64,000 nt of DNA from Parapedobacter pyrenivorans (GTDB lineage: Bacteria; Bacteroidota; Bacteroidia; Sphingobacteriales; Sphingobacteriaceae), in assembly GCF_014636865.1 (NCBI RefSeq), contig NZ_BMER01000001.1, forward strand, positions 1,352,718 to 1,416,717. Reading direction: 5' to 3'. Below are positions 1 to 8,517 of the stretch, piece after piece. Positions within the stretch are counted from its first letter, which is position 1. Every line of letters starts with the position of its first letter. The notes below the pieces were generated by a model. That model had not been told where the DNA came from. It was given only the letters and a program-made list of their open reading frames with translations, and searched no databases. The position numbers and the translations under genes were made by a program.

Positions 1-2
1 AA

Positions 3-1175
3 TATAAATGGGGTTGGCGTCAAGTGTACGGTTTTTTGATGCTTTGGAGCATACCTTATACCGTGCTGTTAGGGAGTGTTTTATGGTGGTTTGTTCCTCA
101 AGAAGCGGTTAGTGATCGTTGGGAAATTATTGCATTAAATATCGCACCGATAGTGCTTTTTGGACCAACATCGATTATTGGGGTTACCTTTTTCCAATTG
201 AAACAAAGACCTAGCCAAATAGTTGTTCGCAGTACGATATTTGGCTTGATTACGGTGTTTCTTAATATATATTTTATTGCTGTTTTGGAAATGGGGTATA
301 TGGGGTGGTTTATATCTACGGGGATATCGACGATTTTAAGTCAGGCATCCTATTTCATACCAATCAATTTTAAGCTGGGATTGAAACCTATCTTCAATTT
401 CAAATGGCGCTATATCAGACGGTCATTAAGGGTTTCCTTACCGACCGTGCCACACTATTATGCATCGTATCTTTTGGATACCTCAGATCGCTTAATTATG
501 AAGGTGGTCGGTGTGAGTACAGCAAATATAGGATTATACAACGCCGCTTATACGGTAGGTAACCTGTTTAAGCAGTTTGGCACAGCTGCAGGGTTTGCTA
601 TTGGCCCAATGATGAATGCTGCTTTTAAGGCTGGTCAAGATTTGAAAGCGAGAAATTTGGTGTTTATTTTGCAGATTACTTATTTTATATTGACATTTTT
701 GGCAGCAGTTTGGCTGAAGGAAATCTTTCAGTTGCTACTCAAAAATAGAGAATTGCAAGCGACGTATCCATTAGGTATTGTTATCTTAATGGCATATAAT
801 TACCGGCCTATGTATTTTGGTGCCAATAGTAAATTGTTTTATGCTGAAAAGACCAAGAGTCTACTAAAAGTTACTTTCATCGCGGGAATATTGAATGTTA
901 CCTTAAACTTTAGTCTAATTCCCGCATTTGGTTTTGAAGTTGCGGCGATTACTACTTTTGTTTCACTTATGTATATGGCGTACGCAGGCTACTATTTAAA
1001 AGCTTTTAGAGAAGCTAACAACGTTCCTTATCATCAAATAGTTTGGTTAGTTATAACGATAATCCTCACACTTATTTCAGTAATCATTGTTGATCAAAAT
1101 ATTTTTATAAAAGTTCTTTCTTCCATTTTGGTTTTCGTAATTGGTTTTTTGTTTATTAGACGCTTTTCTCGTTGA
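3..1175 (+). CDS. Wzx-type polysaccharide flippase (5'-truncated by window edge)
   Basis: Polytopic membrane protein of the MATE/MOP flippase superfamily. It would move undecaprenyl-linked repeat units across the inner membrane. The frame is open to the left edge; a GTG at 24 could be read as a start, but the residues before it (YKWGWRQ) continue the same protein, so the true N-terminus lies outside the window. About 390 residues are visible against roughly 450-500 for the family, so about two to three helices are missing. Many hydrophobic helices are evident, together with family-like stretches such as RSLRVSLPTVPHYY and DRLIMKVVG. It heads a run of glycosyltransferase genes, which supports the flippase role. 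The DNA is AT-rich. Confidence 0.85.
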   Translation, partial: YKWGWRQVYGFLMLWSIPYTVLLGSVLWWFVPQEAVSDRWEIIALNIAPIVLFGPTSIIGVTFFQLKQRPSQIVVRSTIFGLITVFLNIYFIAVLEMGYMGWFISTGISTILSQASYFIPINFKLGLKPIFNFKWRYIRRSLRVSLPTVPHYYASYLLDTSDRLIMKVVGVSTANIGLYNAAYTVGNLFKQFGTAAGFAIGPMMNAAFKAGQDLKARNLVFILQITYFILTFLAAVWLKEIFQLLLKNRELQATYPLGIVILMAYNYRPMYFGANSKLFYAEKTKSLLKVTFIAGILNVTLNFSLIPAFGFEVAAITTFVSLMYMAYAGYYLKAFREANNVPYHQIVWLVITIILTLISVIIVDQNIFIKVLSSILVFVIGFLFIRRFSR

Positions 1176-1206
1176 GAATTAAAGGTGATGTTTTTTTACC
1201 TACTAT

Positions 1207-1259
1207 TTAAGTATACTCGAAGGTTTTCGGATATATGTGAATGCATGTTATATACTTAA
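1207..1259. repeat. Inverted repeat upstream of the acetyltransferase gene
   Basis: TTAAGTATA (1207-1215) recurs as its exact reverse complement TATACTTAA (1251-1259), separated by 35 bases. The right arm ends 11 bases before the ATG at 1271. It could be a leader stem, an operator or part of the promoter. No U-tract follows, so it does not look like a terminator of the flippase gene. The region is AT-rich, so chance is possible. Confidence 0.4.
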
Positions 1260-1270
1260 CATAATCAATA

Positions 1271-1999
1271 ATGAAGAAATATTATCGGAAAGTGGTTAAT
1301 CGTTTCATTAGATATTTTGAAGACTACAATGTCGTACAATTAAAATCTGGATATCAGGTCCACCCTTCTTCTGTATTGAAAGGGTCCAAGCTCAGCGGAA
1401 AGGTGTCGATAGCGGAAAAATGTAAAATTATTAATGGCGTTCGATTAATGGGACATGCTCCGATAACTGTGAAACGATTCACCTCTTTGAATGGCCCAAA
1501 TACAGATATTAGATCACTTATAAATCCAGTTTCTATTGGAGCGTTTTGTAGTATTGCAAGAGGAGTAAATATCCAAGAATTTAATCACAATCATAATTCA
1601 CTTTCAACCTATCACATTCATTTGAATATTTTTAAAGAGGATAGAAGACTCGATGTTCATTCAAAAGGACCTATAGAGATCGGAAATGATGTTTGGATTG
1701 GAGCACAATGTGTTATTTTGTCGGGAAGTAAAATCGGAGACGGCGCTATCATAGCCGCTAATAGCGTGGTTAATGGGAATATCCCGCCATACGCCATCGT
1801 TGGTGGTACGCCAGCCAAAGTAATAAAATATCGTTTTCCTGAAAAGGTTATAGCATTGTTGTTAAAGTTAAAATGGTGGGAATGGCCTGAGGAAAAAATC
1901 AAACTACACCGGGAACTTTTTGAGAACGAATTAAGCGAGGAAAAACTACTTGTTTTCCTCAAAAAAACCAAAAGGAACAATGATACTGAAGAGAGTTGA
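1271..1999 (+). CDS. Left-handed beta-helix acyltransferase (acetyltransferase, CatB/WbbJ-like)
   Basis: A 242-residue hexapeptide-repeat transferase, expected to O- or N-acetylate a sugar of the surface polysaccharide using acetyl-CoA. Isoleucine/valine-spaced hexapeptide turns are clear around residues 90-175 ([42 protein letters not shown]), followed by the usual [20 protein letters not shown] ending. A histidine-rich segment ([13 protein letters not shown]) sits where the family carries its catalytic His. The start is the ATG at 1271. A 95-base gap from the flippase contains the inverted repeat; a glycosyltransferase follows 67 bases downstream. The acceptor sugar cannot be told from sequence. 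Confidence 0.85.
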   Translation: MKKYYRKVVNRFIRYFEDYNVVQLKSGYQVHPSSVLKGSKLSGKVSIAEKCKIINGVRLMGHAPITVKRFTSLNGPNTDIRSLINPVSIGAFCSIARGVNIQEFNHNHNSLSTYHIHLNIFKEDRRLDVHSKGPIEIGNDVWIGAQCVILSGSKIGDGAIIAANSVVNGNIPPYAIVGGTPAKVIKYRFPEKVIALLLKLKWWEWPEEKIKLHRELFENELSEEKLLVFLKKTKRNNDTEES

Positions 2000-2066
2000 A
2001 ATGAATTTTGCGGCGGATACGCAAGATATTGGTTGGATATTCCGATTTTAAGTACAATAATCAGAT

Positions 2067-2948
2067 ATGAAGTTTGTTGTTTTGATAGCCTGCCACAGCA
2101 GTAGTGAGAGTATTTATAGTACTGTAAAATCGCTGTCATCAGTGCACATTCCCGCTGGGTTTGATCGCGTAATTGTCATTGAAAACGGAGACAAGCCTGC
2201 GCTGGACACATCGATTTTATCGGCTGTCGATAAAATGCCAATTTCTTGCTATTTTACAAAACAAAAAGGGAAAAGTACTGCATTGAACATAGCTATTGAG
2301 GCATATGTGCCGGACGACTATTTCATTATTTTTACAGATGATGATATTCGGTTTAACCCAAACTGGTTGATTAAATACGCAAAAGCGTTTGAGAGGGAGG
2401 GTAGGGGGCATTTTTTTGGATCTTCGTTGGGCGTCGATTACGAGGAAACGGTGGATCAAGCCCTACTAGCGTCGCTGCCACCGTCTGCTAGAGGTGTGGA
2501 TGACTCGACCTATAGGAAAAGGCCTGATCGAGCGTTTCTTGGGTGTAACTGGGCTTCCCATAAAGACGATCTTATGAAGGCAGGGTTGTTCAATCCAAAT
2601 TTTGGCCCTGGTTCAAAAACAGGAGCCACAGGCCAAGAGGCGGAGATGCAGGATAGATTGAGAAAGCTAAACTTGAAGCCCGTTCTGATCGAAGAGAATT
2701 TGGTGTGGCACTACGTGCCGTTGGAGAAATGTACAATCGAATGGGCGATGCAGCGCGCAGAGCGGACTGGACTTGAGCGATTCAGAAGAAAGAAAGGAAG
2801 GGGGAAATGGTTTTTTTTTAACATTGTAAATATCCTAATCTCTGGTGTTCGTTCAATTTTTGGAAGTAAGAAGGAAAAATATCGATTTGTTATTAGTGTA
2901 ATTGCAATGAAGTCATTTTTCGCGCAACTTTTTAAGTATAACCGGTAA
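2067..2948 (+). CDS. Family 2 (GT-A) glycosyltransferase
   Basis: A 293-residue inverting GT2 transferase acting at the cytoplasmic face on lipid-linked repeat-unit intermediates. The N-terminus has the nucleotide-binding beta strand (VVLIACHSSSESIYST), then KGKSTALNIAIEAY and the metal-binding aspartates in FIIFTDDDIRFNPNWLIKYA near residue 90. A GATGQEAEMQDRLRK segment resembles the acceptor-side ED motif region. The C-terminus is basic and ends in a hydrophobic stretch that could sit on the membrane. It starts at the ATG at 2067. Donor and linkage are unknown. Confidence 0.85.
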   Translation: MKFVVLIACHSSSESIYSTVKSLSSVHIPAGFDRVIVIENGDKPALDTSILSAVDKMPISCYFTKQKGKSTALNIAIEAYVPDDYFIIFTDDDIRFNPNWLIKYAKAFEREGRGHFFGSSLGVDYEETVDQALLASLPPSARGVDDSTYRKRPDRAFLGCNWASHKDDLMKAGLFNPNFGPGSKTGATGQEAEMQDRLRKLNLKPVLIEENLVWHYVPLEKCTIEWAMQRAERTGLERFRRKKGRGKWFFFNIVNILISGVRSIFGSKKEKYRFVISVIAMKSFFAQLFKYNR

Positions 2949-3052
2949 CTTCATTTGGCTAGTTTAGAAATAAAGAATCTTTGTCTTTCTTTGAGTGGTT
3001 TAATTATGTTTGGCAATATCAAATTGAAGAGCAAGAGTTTGTAATTGGAGCA

Positions 3053-4165
3053 ATGAAAATATTAAAATTTGTAAACGGCAATGATGATGGTGGTATATTT
3101 ACAAGCGAATGCAATTATATTCAAAGTTTCAAAAACAAGGGTATAATTGTTGACGTGGTGATAATCGGCAACGGAGATCGGGTAAAAGCATATCAGAAAA
3201 TGGCCTACAAAAGCATATTGCTCGCTCCGCTACATTCAAATCTCGGAGGGAGTTTTTTTAGCAAAATTCGAGAAATATTTAAAATATGGTCATATGGCAA
3301 TCGCTATACAAGAGAAGTGACAAGTCTTAATGCACAGTACTCTGCTATTGTATATCGCCGACCAATTTTCATTTTTCTTGCAGGTATGGTGGGTGGGGTA
3401 TCACGAACAAAAGTGTTTTGGCATATGCCGAATATTGTGAGTAATGGGTTTTCTAAGATTTTTTACACTTTTTTTCTAAAACGTTATCGGATCGTTCCTT
3501 TAGCCAACAGTGAGTATACGAGAGCTACCTTATCAAATATCTGTAAACATGTTATCTATCCTGGTTTTTCTACCGATCGAATCAGAGTTGTGACGGAGAG
3601 CTTTAGGCAGGAACTACACATCAGTGAGGGTGCGCCAGTTTTTGGGATGGCAGGACGGATTTGTCTAAATAAAGCCCAGGATATTTTGATACAAGCATTT
3701 TTAAAATCGAGTGCCTTTAAGTGTGGTGGACACTTGGTGCTTGCGGGAAGTTTCGAAAGCAAGGCCGTACGAGATAATTTAGTATCATTGGCTGGCGAGC
3801 AGCTTGATAAAAAGATACACTTTATTGGGAGAATTGATGACTTACCCAAATTTTATTCGACGATAGACGTCGCACTGAATGCACGCAGAAATGCTGAGCC
3901 TTTTGGGATTTCAATCGCTGAGGGCTTAGCGGCAGGAAAGCCAGTTATAGCGTATTATCTTGGAGGACCAAGTGAAATGATCGTTGATAATGTCTCTGGC
4001 TGGTTGGTTAAAAAGCCCGATATACAGAGCTGGGTAAGTGCATTTGACGTTGCTATGACGGTCAAAAATAAATGGTCAGAAATAGGTCGCGCTGCAGCCC
4101 TTAGCGTAGGAAAGTTTAATGTGGAAAATAATACAGCTAAATTTCTGGAATTGATCGAAGAATGA
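3053..4165 (+). CDS. Family 4 (GT-B) glycosyltransferase
   Basis: A retaining GT4-type transferase of 370 residues. I place the start at the ATG at 3053, where GGAG lies a few bases upstream and the protein begins MKILKFVNGNDDGG; a longer reading from TTG 2981 adds a non-conserved leader. The C-terminal Rossmann domain has the strong GT4 signature: FGMAGRICLNKAQDILIQAF, then IHFIGRIDDLPKFY, then EPFGISIAEGLAAGKPVIA with the donor-binding E-x7-E glutamates, and GGPSEMI. It overlaps the next gene by four bases (ATGA), so the two are probably translationally coupled. The sugar specificity is unknown. Confidence 0.85.
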   Translation: MKILKFVNGNDDGGIFTSECNYIQSFKNKGIIVDVVIIGNGDRVKAYQKMAYKSILLAPLHSNLGGSFFSKIREIFKIWSYGNRYTREVTSLNAQYSAIVYRRPIFIFLAGMVGGVSRTKVFWHMPNIVSNGFSKIFYTFFLKRYRIVPLANSEYTRATLSNICKHVIYPGFSTDRIRVVTESFRQELHISEGAPVFGMAGRICLNKAQDILIQAFLKSSAFKCGGHLVLAGSFESKAVRDNLVSLAGEQLDKKIHFIGRIDDLPKFYSTIDVALNARRNAEPFGISIAEGLAAGKPVIAYYLGGPSEMIVDNVSGWLVKKPDIQSWVSAFDVAMTVKNKWSEIGRAAALSVGKFNVENNTAKFLELIEE

Positions 4166-5406
4166 AAGTTCCTGCCGTCATTACTTTAATTAACAAAGCC
4201 AGCTTATTAGCTTTCTTCCTCAATTTTTTGGGATTTTATTGCATTCTCCTTGTATTTGCCAATCTGAACCTTTTGGAATTCTCTCGTTATGTAACGGTTC
4301 CTCTCCGGATACTGATTGTATCTTGTCTCTGCATGGGTTTTATAAAGCGGCAGAAGTATAACGTTGGTGGCAGTACACTCTTGTTTTTACTTTTCGCGGT
4401 ACTGTATTTTTTGAGAATATTGACCGATGCATTATTAGACAGAAACCTGTATATAAGTTATCAGCAGGTATTTTTCTACTTTCTAACATTTGGCTTCATT
4501 CCGTTTCTCGCAATACGACATACATCTTTTCGTGTTGATGCTCTTATAGCCATGAGGGAATGGTTTTTTGTTTCGGCATTTGCATTTTCACTTCTCGCAA
4601 CATTGTCATACGCCAAATTTATTGGGCAAGTGGGACGTCTAACTAGTGGGGTTTCTACAGATGACCTGATTTCACCTTTAATTTTATCTTATTGTAGTGC
4701 ATTGGTTTTAGGTGTTAGTATGAATTTATGGCTGACGACAACGCGAAAGAAATTCAGAGAAAAAATGTCATTAATTGTGCTAATGTTGCTGGCACTTACT
4801 CCCTTTTTCCTTGGAGCGTCTCGTGGGTCTATCTTTGCCATTGCTTTGCCTATTATATTTCTGGTGATTACTAATAGGAAAGCTGTCGCCAATCTTAAAG
4901 TTCTTTTTGCGTCCTTGATCGCTTTAATATTTCTGGTGATTATTTCAGATTATTTTGGAAGTAATATTTTCGACAGATTTCTTAATATGTTTTCTGATTC
5001 AAACTCAAGTAGCACGGCCGGTGAAAGAGTGTTGATTTGGAAACAGTCATTAAGCCAGTTTTATAGTAACCCAATCATAGGAGACCGAATGGAGCTTGTA
5101 GGATATAATATCTATCCACATAATATTTTTATCGAGGTACTTCAGAATTTGGGTGTTCTCGGGTTTGTGCCATTTATCGGTTTGATTTTTATTGGAATCA
5201 AGGAATGCTTTCTTCTTTTTCGGAATCACAGAGAGTTTTGCTGGATAGGGGTGTTTTTCCTACAAAGTTTGTCCCAAAACATGTTTAGTGGTGCAATTTA
5301 TAATGCCAGTTGGTTCTGGTTTTCTTTAGCGCTTGTAATAAGTGTACGCTTATCTCTTAAGACTCAAAAACGATATACGACAGATGAATTGTCTACATCT
5401 ATGTAA
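4162..5406 (+). CDS. O-antigen polymerase/ligase-like membrane protein (Wzy-like)
   Basis: A 414-residue protein with about ten to twelve hydrophobic helices and the periplasmic loop typical of the Wzy/WaaL family. That loop carries AGERVLIWKQSLSQFYSNP, GDR and a later YNIYPHNIFIEVLQNLGVLG; the H-N pair in PHNIFIE is the most conserved part of the family. It would polymerise flipped repeat units, or ligate them, at the outer face of the inner membrane. Its position beside a flippase favours polymerase over ligase, but sequence cannot separate them firmly. The start overlaps the preceding gene by four bases and the end overlaps the next coding region. Confidence 0.8.
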   Translation: MKVPAVITLINKASLLAFFLNFLGFYCILLVFANLNLLEFSRYVTVPLRILIVSCLCMGFIKRQKYNVGGSTLLFLLFAVLYFLRILTDALLDRNLYISYQQVFFYFLTFGFIPFLAIRHTSFRVDALIAMREWFFVSAFAFSLLATLSYAKFIGQVGRLTSGVSTDDLISPLILSYCSALVLGVSMNLWLTTTRKKFREKMSLIVLMLLALTPFFLGASRGSIFAIALPIIFLVITNRKAVANLKVLFASLIALIFLVIISDYFGSNIFDRFLNMFSDSNSSSTAGERVLIWKQSLSQFYSNPIIGDRMELVGYNIYPHNIFIEVLQNLGVLGFVPFIGLIFIGIKECFLLFRNHREFCWIGVFFLQSLSQNMFSGAIYNASWFWFSLALVISVRLSLKTQKRYTTDELSTSM

Positions 5407-6502
5407 TGACTATTTAGGGTCAAAGGTTCATACGCTTCTGTATCGTCACCTGGAAAAGCTGAATGTGCGTCAGACGGTTTTTGTGCCGCTTCGTCAAGGG
5501 AAAGAGCAAAAGGCAAGCACACACGACTATTTTCATTCTGAAAGGACAACGGTGGTATTTTCATCCATTCTGAAACATTATCATAGGGTGTTTTTTCGAC
5601 AAAAGGTCAATTATCTTTACGATTCGTTGACATCACAGCTAGATGTTAGAGAATTTGATATCGTGTCTGCTTCAACGCTTTATAGTGACGGTTTTTTGGC
5701 GTTTAAGCTCAATGAGCAATTCAAGCTCCCTTATATAGTCGCTGTCAGAAGTTCGGATGTCGATGTGTTTATGAGGGTTAGACCTGATCTCGTAAGAATC
5801 TTGCATAAGATATTGAATAGCGCGAAGCAAATAATATTCATAAGTAAAGGAGTGCGAAATAAGTTTTTCGATAGAATCGGAGACAATGAGAGTTATCGTC
5901 TTAAAAGTAGAATTATACACAATGGCATTGATAATTTTTGGCTAGACAACAGGCATCACTCGCTAACGACGTTGCCGAAAAGGCTACTCTATGTTGGTAG
6001 CTTAATTAAGCGGAAAAATATCGACCGTACAATTAGAGCGGTTTTAGCTTTGAATCAAAAGCACGGTATGGCGCTTAGCCTCGGCATAGTGGGGGATGGC
6101 GGATATTTTTCTAAAAAAGTGCGTTCATATGCGTCAAGATTTCCTGAAATAAATTATTTTGGCCTCATACAGGATAAGAATGAGCTTAAAACCATATATC
6201 GACAGCATGATATATTTATAATGCCGTCTTATCGTGAAACATTTGGTCTGGTTTATGTAGAAGCATTAACACAGGGCTTATCTTTAATAATAGGTAGGGG
6301 CGAGGGGGTTGACGGCATGTTTGACGAGGTTGCGGTAAAAGTCAATCCTTTTTCGGTAAAAGCGATAGAAAATGGTATATTGACAGCTCTCACTGCCCAC
6401 AATGCCGCAGAGATCGAAAAAGTCGATTTAGTTGCGTTCAATTGGGCCGATATAGGAAAGGATTATTTTGAGCTTTTAAAATTGTATAAAGATGAAAAGT
6501 AA
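5384..6502 (+). CDS. Family 4 (GT-B) glycosyltransferase
   Basis: A 372-residue GT4 transferase. A GTG at 5342 would extend it, but the ATG at 5384 gives the usual N-terminus (MNCLHLCNDYLGSKVHTLLY) and is preferred; it overlaps the polymerase gene by 23 bases. The C-terminal domain shows LLYVGSLIKRKNIDRTI, LGIVGDGGY, NYFGLIQDKNEL and FIMPSYRETFGLVYVEALTQ, with the E-x7-E donor-site pair. The second glutamate-side loop reads GLSLIIGRGEGVDGM, a common variant. It overlaps the next gene by 11 bases, so this is a coupled operon. Confidence 0.85.
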   Translation: MNCLHLCNDYLGSKVHTLLYRHLEKLNVRQTVFVPLRQGKEQKASTHDYFHSERTTVVFSSILKHYHRVFFRQKVNYLYDSLTSQLDVREFDIVSASTLYSDGFLAFKLNEQFKLPYIVAVRSSDVDVFMRVRPDLVRILHKILNSAKQIIFISKGVRNKFFDRIGDNESYRLKSRIIHNGIDNFWLDNRHHSLTTLPKRLLYVGSLIKRKNIDRTIRAVLALNQKHGMALSLGIVGDGGYFSKKVRSYASRFPEINYFGLIQDKNELKTIYRQHDIFIMPSYRETFGLVYVEALTQGLSLIIGRGEGVDGMFDEVAVKVNPFSVKAIENGILTALTAHNAAEIEKVDLVAFNWADIGKDYFELLKLYKDEK

Positions 6503-7382
6503 AATAGTTTTGGCTACGGTTCTAGCGTTTTTTTTGTTTTCTGCAAATACTTGTACCAAGGATTTGACATTTTATGTTTTGGACACCCGATATGATGAAG
6601 CAACAAGAGCTTTTTTTAACTCGAATGAGAACATACAACCATACGTTTATTTGGGAGAATTTGCAATCGACCCAAGAAAAACCGGAAAATTTGAAGAAAG
6701 CAATATCGTATCGGCAATAAACAATTATATTCCCGACCCATCGGCAACAAGTGTAGTATCATTGAATATCGAAAGTGATATATACAAAAAACTCCGGGAC
6801 AAAAAAACTGGAGATAAAGAAGCAAAAAGCGCATCGGATGAATTTATTAGGATTGTCAAAATTATCAAACGGGAGCGACCGAACGTTCAGGTGGGGATAT
6901 ATGGGATTCCTTTTCGATTTTTTTACTCTAGTCAAAAGGGAGTTAACGATGGTGGCAAGTTCGATGAGCTTTTTAAAGTCGTAGACTATATCTCCCCTTC
7001 ACTATACATGATGTATCCTAACAGGCAAATTGGGACCACCAAAAATAAAGCGTATATAGAAAGTAATTTAAAATATGCATTAGAACTGGGAGAAAAATTT
7101 GGAAAGCCGGTTATACCATGGGTTTGGCATATTATCCATCCATCGAACAAGGAATATGGCGGTAATCTGGTTGATAAAAGTGAGTTCAATGATTATCTGA
7201 ATTTAATTGCAACTACATCCTTTAATGGTTTAAAAGCCTCCGGCGTATTGGTTTGGGAGCCTAGCGATGCGAGTTTTAATACATATATGCAGCGTGTTGG
7301 CCAGCAACGATCCCTTAAATCAAATGTAAATCTTGATAAAAACTCCCTTATCAAGTATTATTTAGAAGACCTAACGAAGTAA
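6492..7382 (+). CDS. Secreted TIM-barrel protein resembling GH56 hyaluronidase
   Basis: A 296-residue exported protein with an N-terminal hydrophobic signal; a Cys at about residue 21 (SANTC) makes a lipoprotein possible, though the lipobox is poor. I do not recognise it as a named bacterial family. Its strand order parallels GH56 hyaluronidases: SVVSLNIES (where GH56 has the DxE acid motif), VQVGIYGIP, YISPSLYMMYP, PVIPWVWHI and SGVLVWEPSD near the end. The Glu of the catalytic motif is present, but the Asp position reads Asn. Lying between glycosyltransferase and epimerase genes, it may trim or degrade the polysaccharide. The similarity is judged by eye, so the function is inference. It starts at an ATG overlapping the previous gene by 11 bases. 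Confidence 0.55.
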   Translation: MKSKIVLATVLAFFLFSANTCTKDLTFYVLDTRYDEATRAFFNSNENIQPYVYLGEFAIDPRKTGKFEESNIVSAINNYIPDPSATSVVSLNIESDIYKKLRDKKTGDKEAKSASDEFIRIVKIIKRERPNVQVGIYGIPFRFFYSSQKGVNDGGKFDELFKVVDYISPSLYMMYPNRQIGTTKNKAYIESNLKYALELGEKFGKPVIPWVWHIIHPSNKEYGGNLVDKSEFNDYLNLIATTSFNGLKASGVLVWEPSDASFNTYMQRVGQQRSLKSNVNLDKNSLIKYYLEDLTK

Positions 7383-7389
7383 TCTCGCT

Positions 7390-8514
7390 GTGAAAATAAC
7401 AATCATCGCTGGGGCTCGGCCCAATTTTATGAAGATCGCCCCCATCATTGAGGCAATTAAAAAGAAGCAATCTGAAGGCGTCGACATTCAATATCGACTG
7501 ATTCATACGGGTCAACACTATGATAAAAAAATGTCTGGTGATTTTTTTGAACAGTTGGGCATACCCGAGCCTGATGCAAATTTAGAGGCAGGAGGTGGGA
7601 CACAAGCGGAGCAGACCGCTGCTATTATGATACGGTTTGAGAGGGATTTGCTAGAAAACCCAACAGACTTGGTATTAGTCGTGGGCGATGTTACATCAAC
7701 AATGGCCTGTGCTATCACAGCTCAAAAACTACAGGTGAAGGTTGCGCACGTTGAGGCCGGTATTCGGTCGGGCGATTGGACGATGCCTGAAGAGATCAAT
7801 AGACTAGTGACCGATAGCATAACGAATTACTTTTTTACCACTTCGGAGAAAGCGAACGAGAATCTTCGTAAAAACGACATTGAAGAAGGTCGGATATTTT
7901 TTGTGGGCAATACCATGATCGATACCCTCCTAAAACACCGGTCGAACTTTAGGAAGCCAAGGGTTTGGGACGAGCTGAGGCTAAGTGAGAGAGCGTATAT
8001 TGTTATGACTTTGCATAGGCCCGCTAATGTCGATGAAGAAGGCAAATTAAGGGTACTAATGGATGAAATCATCCAGCATTCACAAGGCATGCCATTAGTT
8101 TTTCCAGTACACCCACGTACAGCCAAAATCTTACAAAAGTTGGGCGTTTCTCACCCACGTCTCCATATGATAGAGCCTTTAAGCTATTTGGAGTTCAACT
8201 ATTTAGTAGAGAGAGCAAAAGCTGTAGTGACGGATTCCGGCGGAATAACCGAAGAAGCTTCGGTGATGCGTATTCCATGCATGACGTTACGAGATAACAC
8301 AGAACGGCCTGAAACCACGACAATGGGAACAAACGAACTGATAGGGACTAGACCAAAGGCTATACGCCCTGCAATGGAACGTTTATTTGCCGGTAAATGG
8401 AAACAAGGGGGAGATATCCCGCTGTGGGATGGAAGAGCAGCGGAACGTATTGTGTCTAGACTTTTAATTGAATTTCAGAATACTGAAGCCTCTGCAGCAA
8501 CTGCGGCGGTATAA
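7390..8514 (+). CDS. wecB: Non-hydrolysing UDP-N-acetylglucosamine 2-epimerase
   Basis: A 374-residue cytoplasmic epimerase that interconverts UDP-GlcNAc and UDP-ManNAc (or a related C2 epimerisation) to supply precursors for the polysaccharide. Family hallmarks are the N-terminal AGARPNFMKIAPII, HTGQHYDKKMSGDFF, VVGDVTSTMACA, HVEAGIRSGDWTMPEEINR, and the C-terminal VVTDSGGITEEA and TLRDNTERPETT. The length is normal. The start is GTG at 7390, seven bases after the preceding stop. The FnlC/WbjD branch, which acts on FucNAc precursors, is an alternative because the next glycosyltransferase resembles fucosaminyltransferases. Confidence 0.9.
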   Translation: MKITIIAGARPNFMKIAPIIEAIKKKQSEGVDIQYRLIHTGQHYDKKMSGDFFEQLGIPEPDANLEAGGGTQAEQTAAIMIRFERDLLENPTDLVLVVGDVTSTMACAITAQKLQVKVAHVEAGIRSGDWTMPEEINRLVTDSITNYFFTTSEKANENLRKNDIEEGRIFFVGNTMIDTLLKHRSNFRKPRVWDELRLSERAYIVMTLHRPANVDEEGKLRVLMDEIIQHSQGMPLVFPVHPRTAKILQKLGVSHPRLHMIEPLSYLEFNYLVERAKAVVTDSGGITEEASVMRIPCMTLRDNTERPETTTMGTNELIGTRPKAIRPAMERLFAGKWKQGGDIPLWDGRAAERIVSRLLIEFQNTEASAATAAV

Positions 8515-8517
8515 ACA

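Noticed and set aside
1657-2139. A 160-codon open frame on the minus strand
   Set aside because: It spans two real plus-strand genes and encodes low-complexity Ser/Leu sequence.
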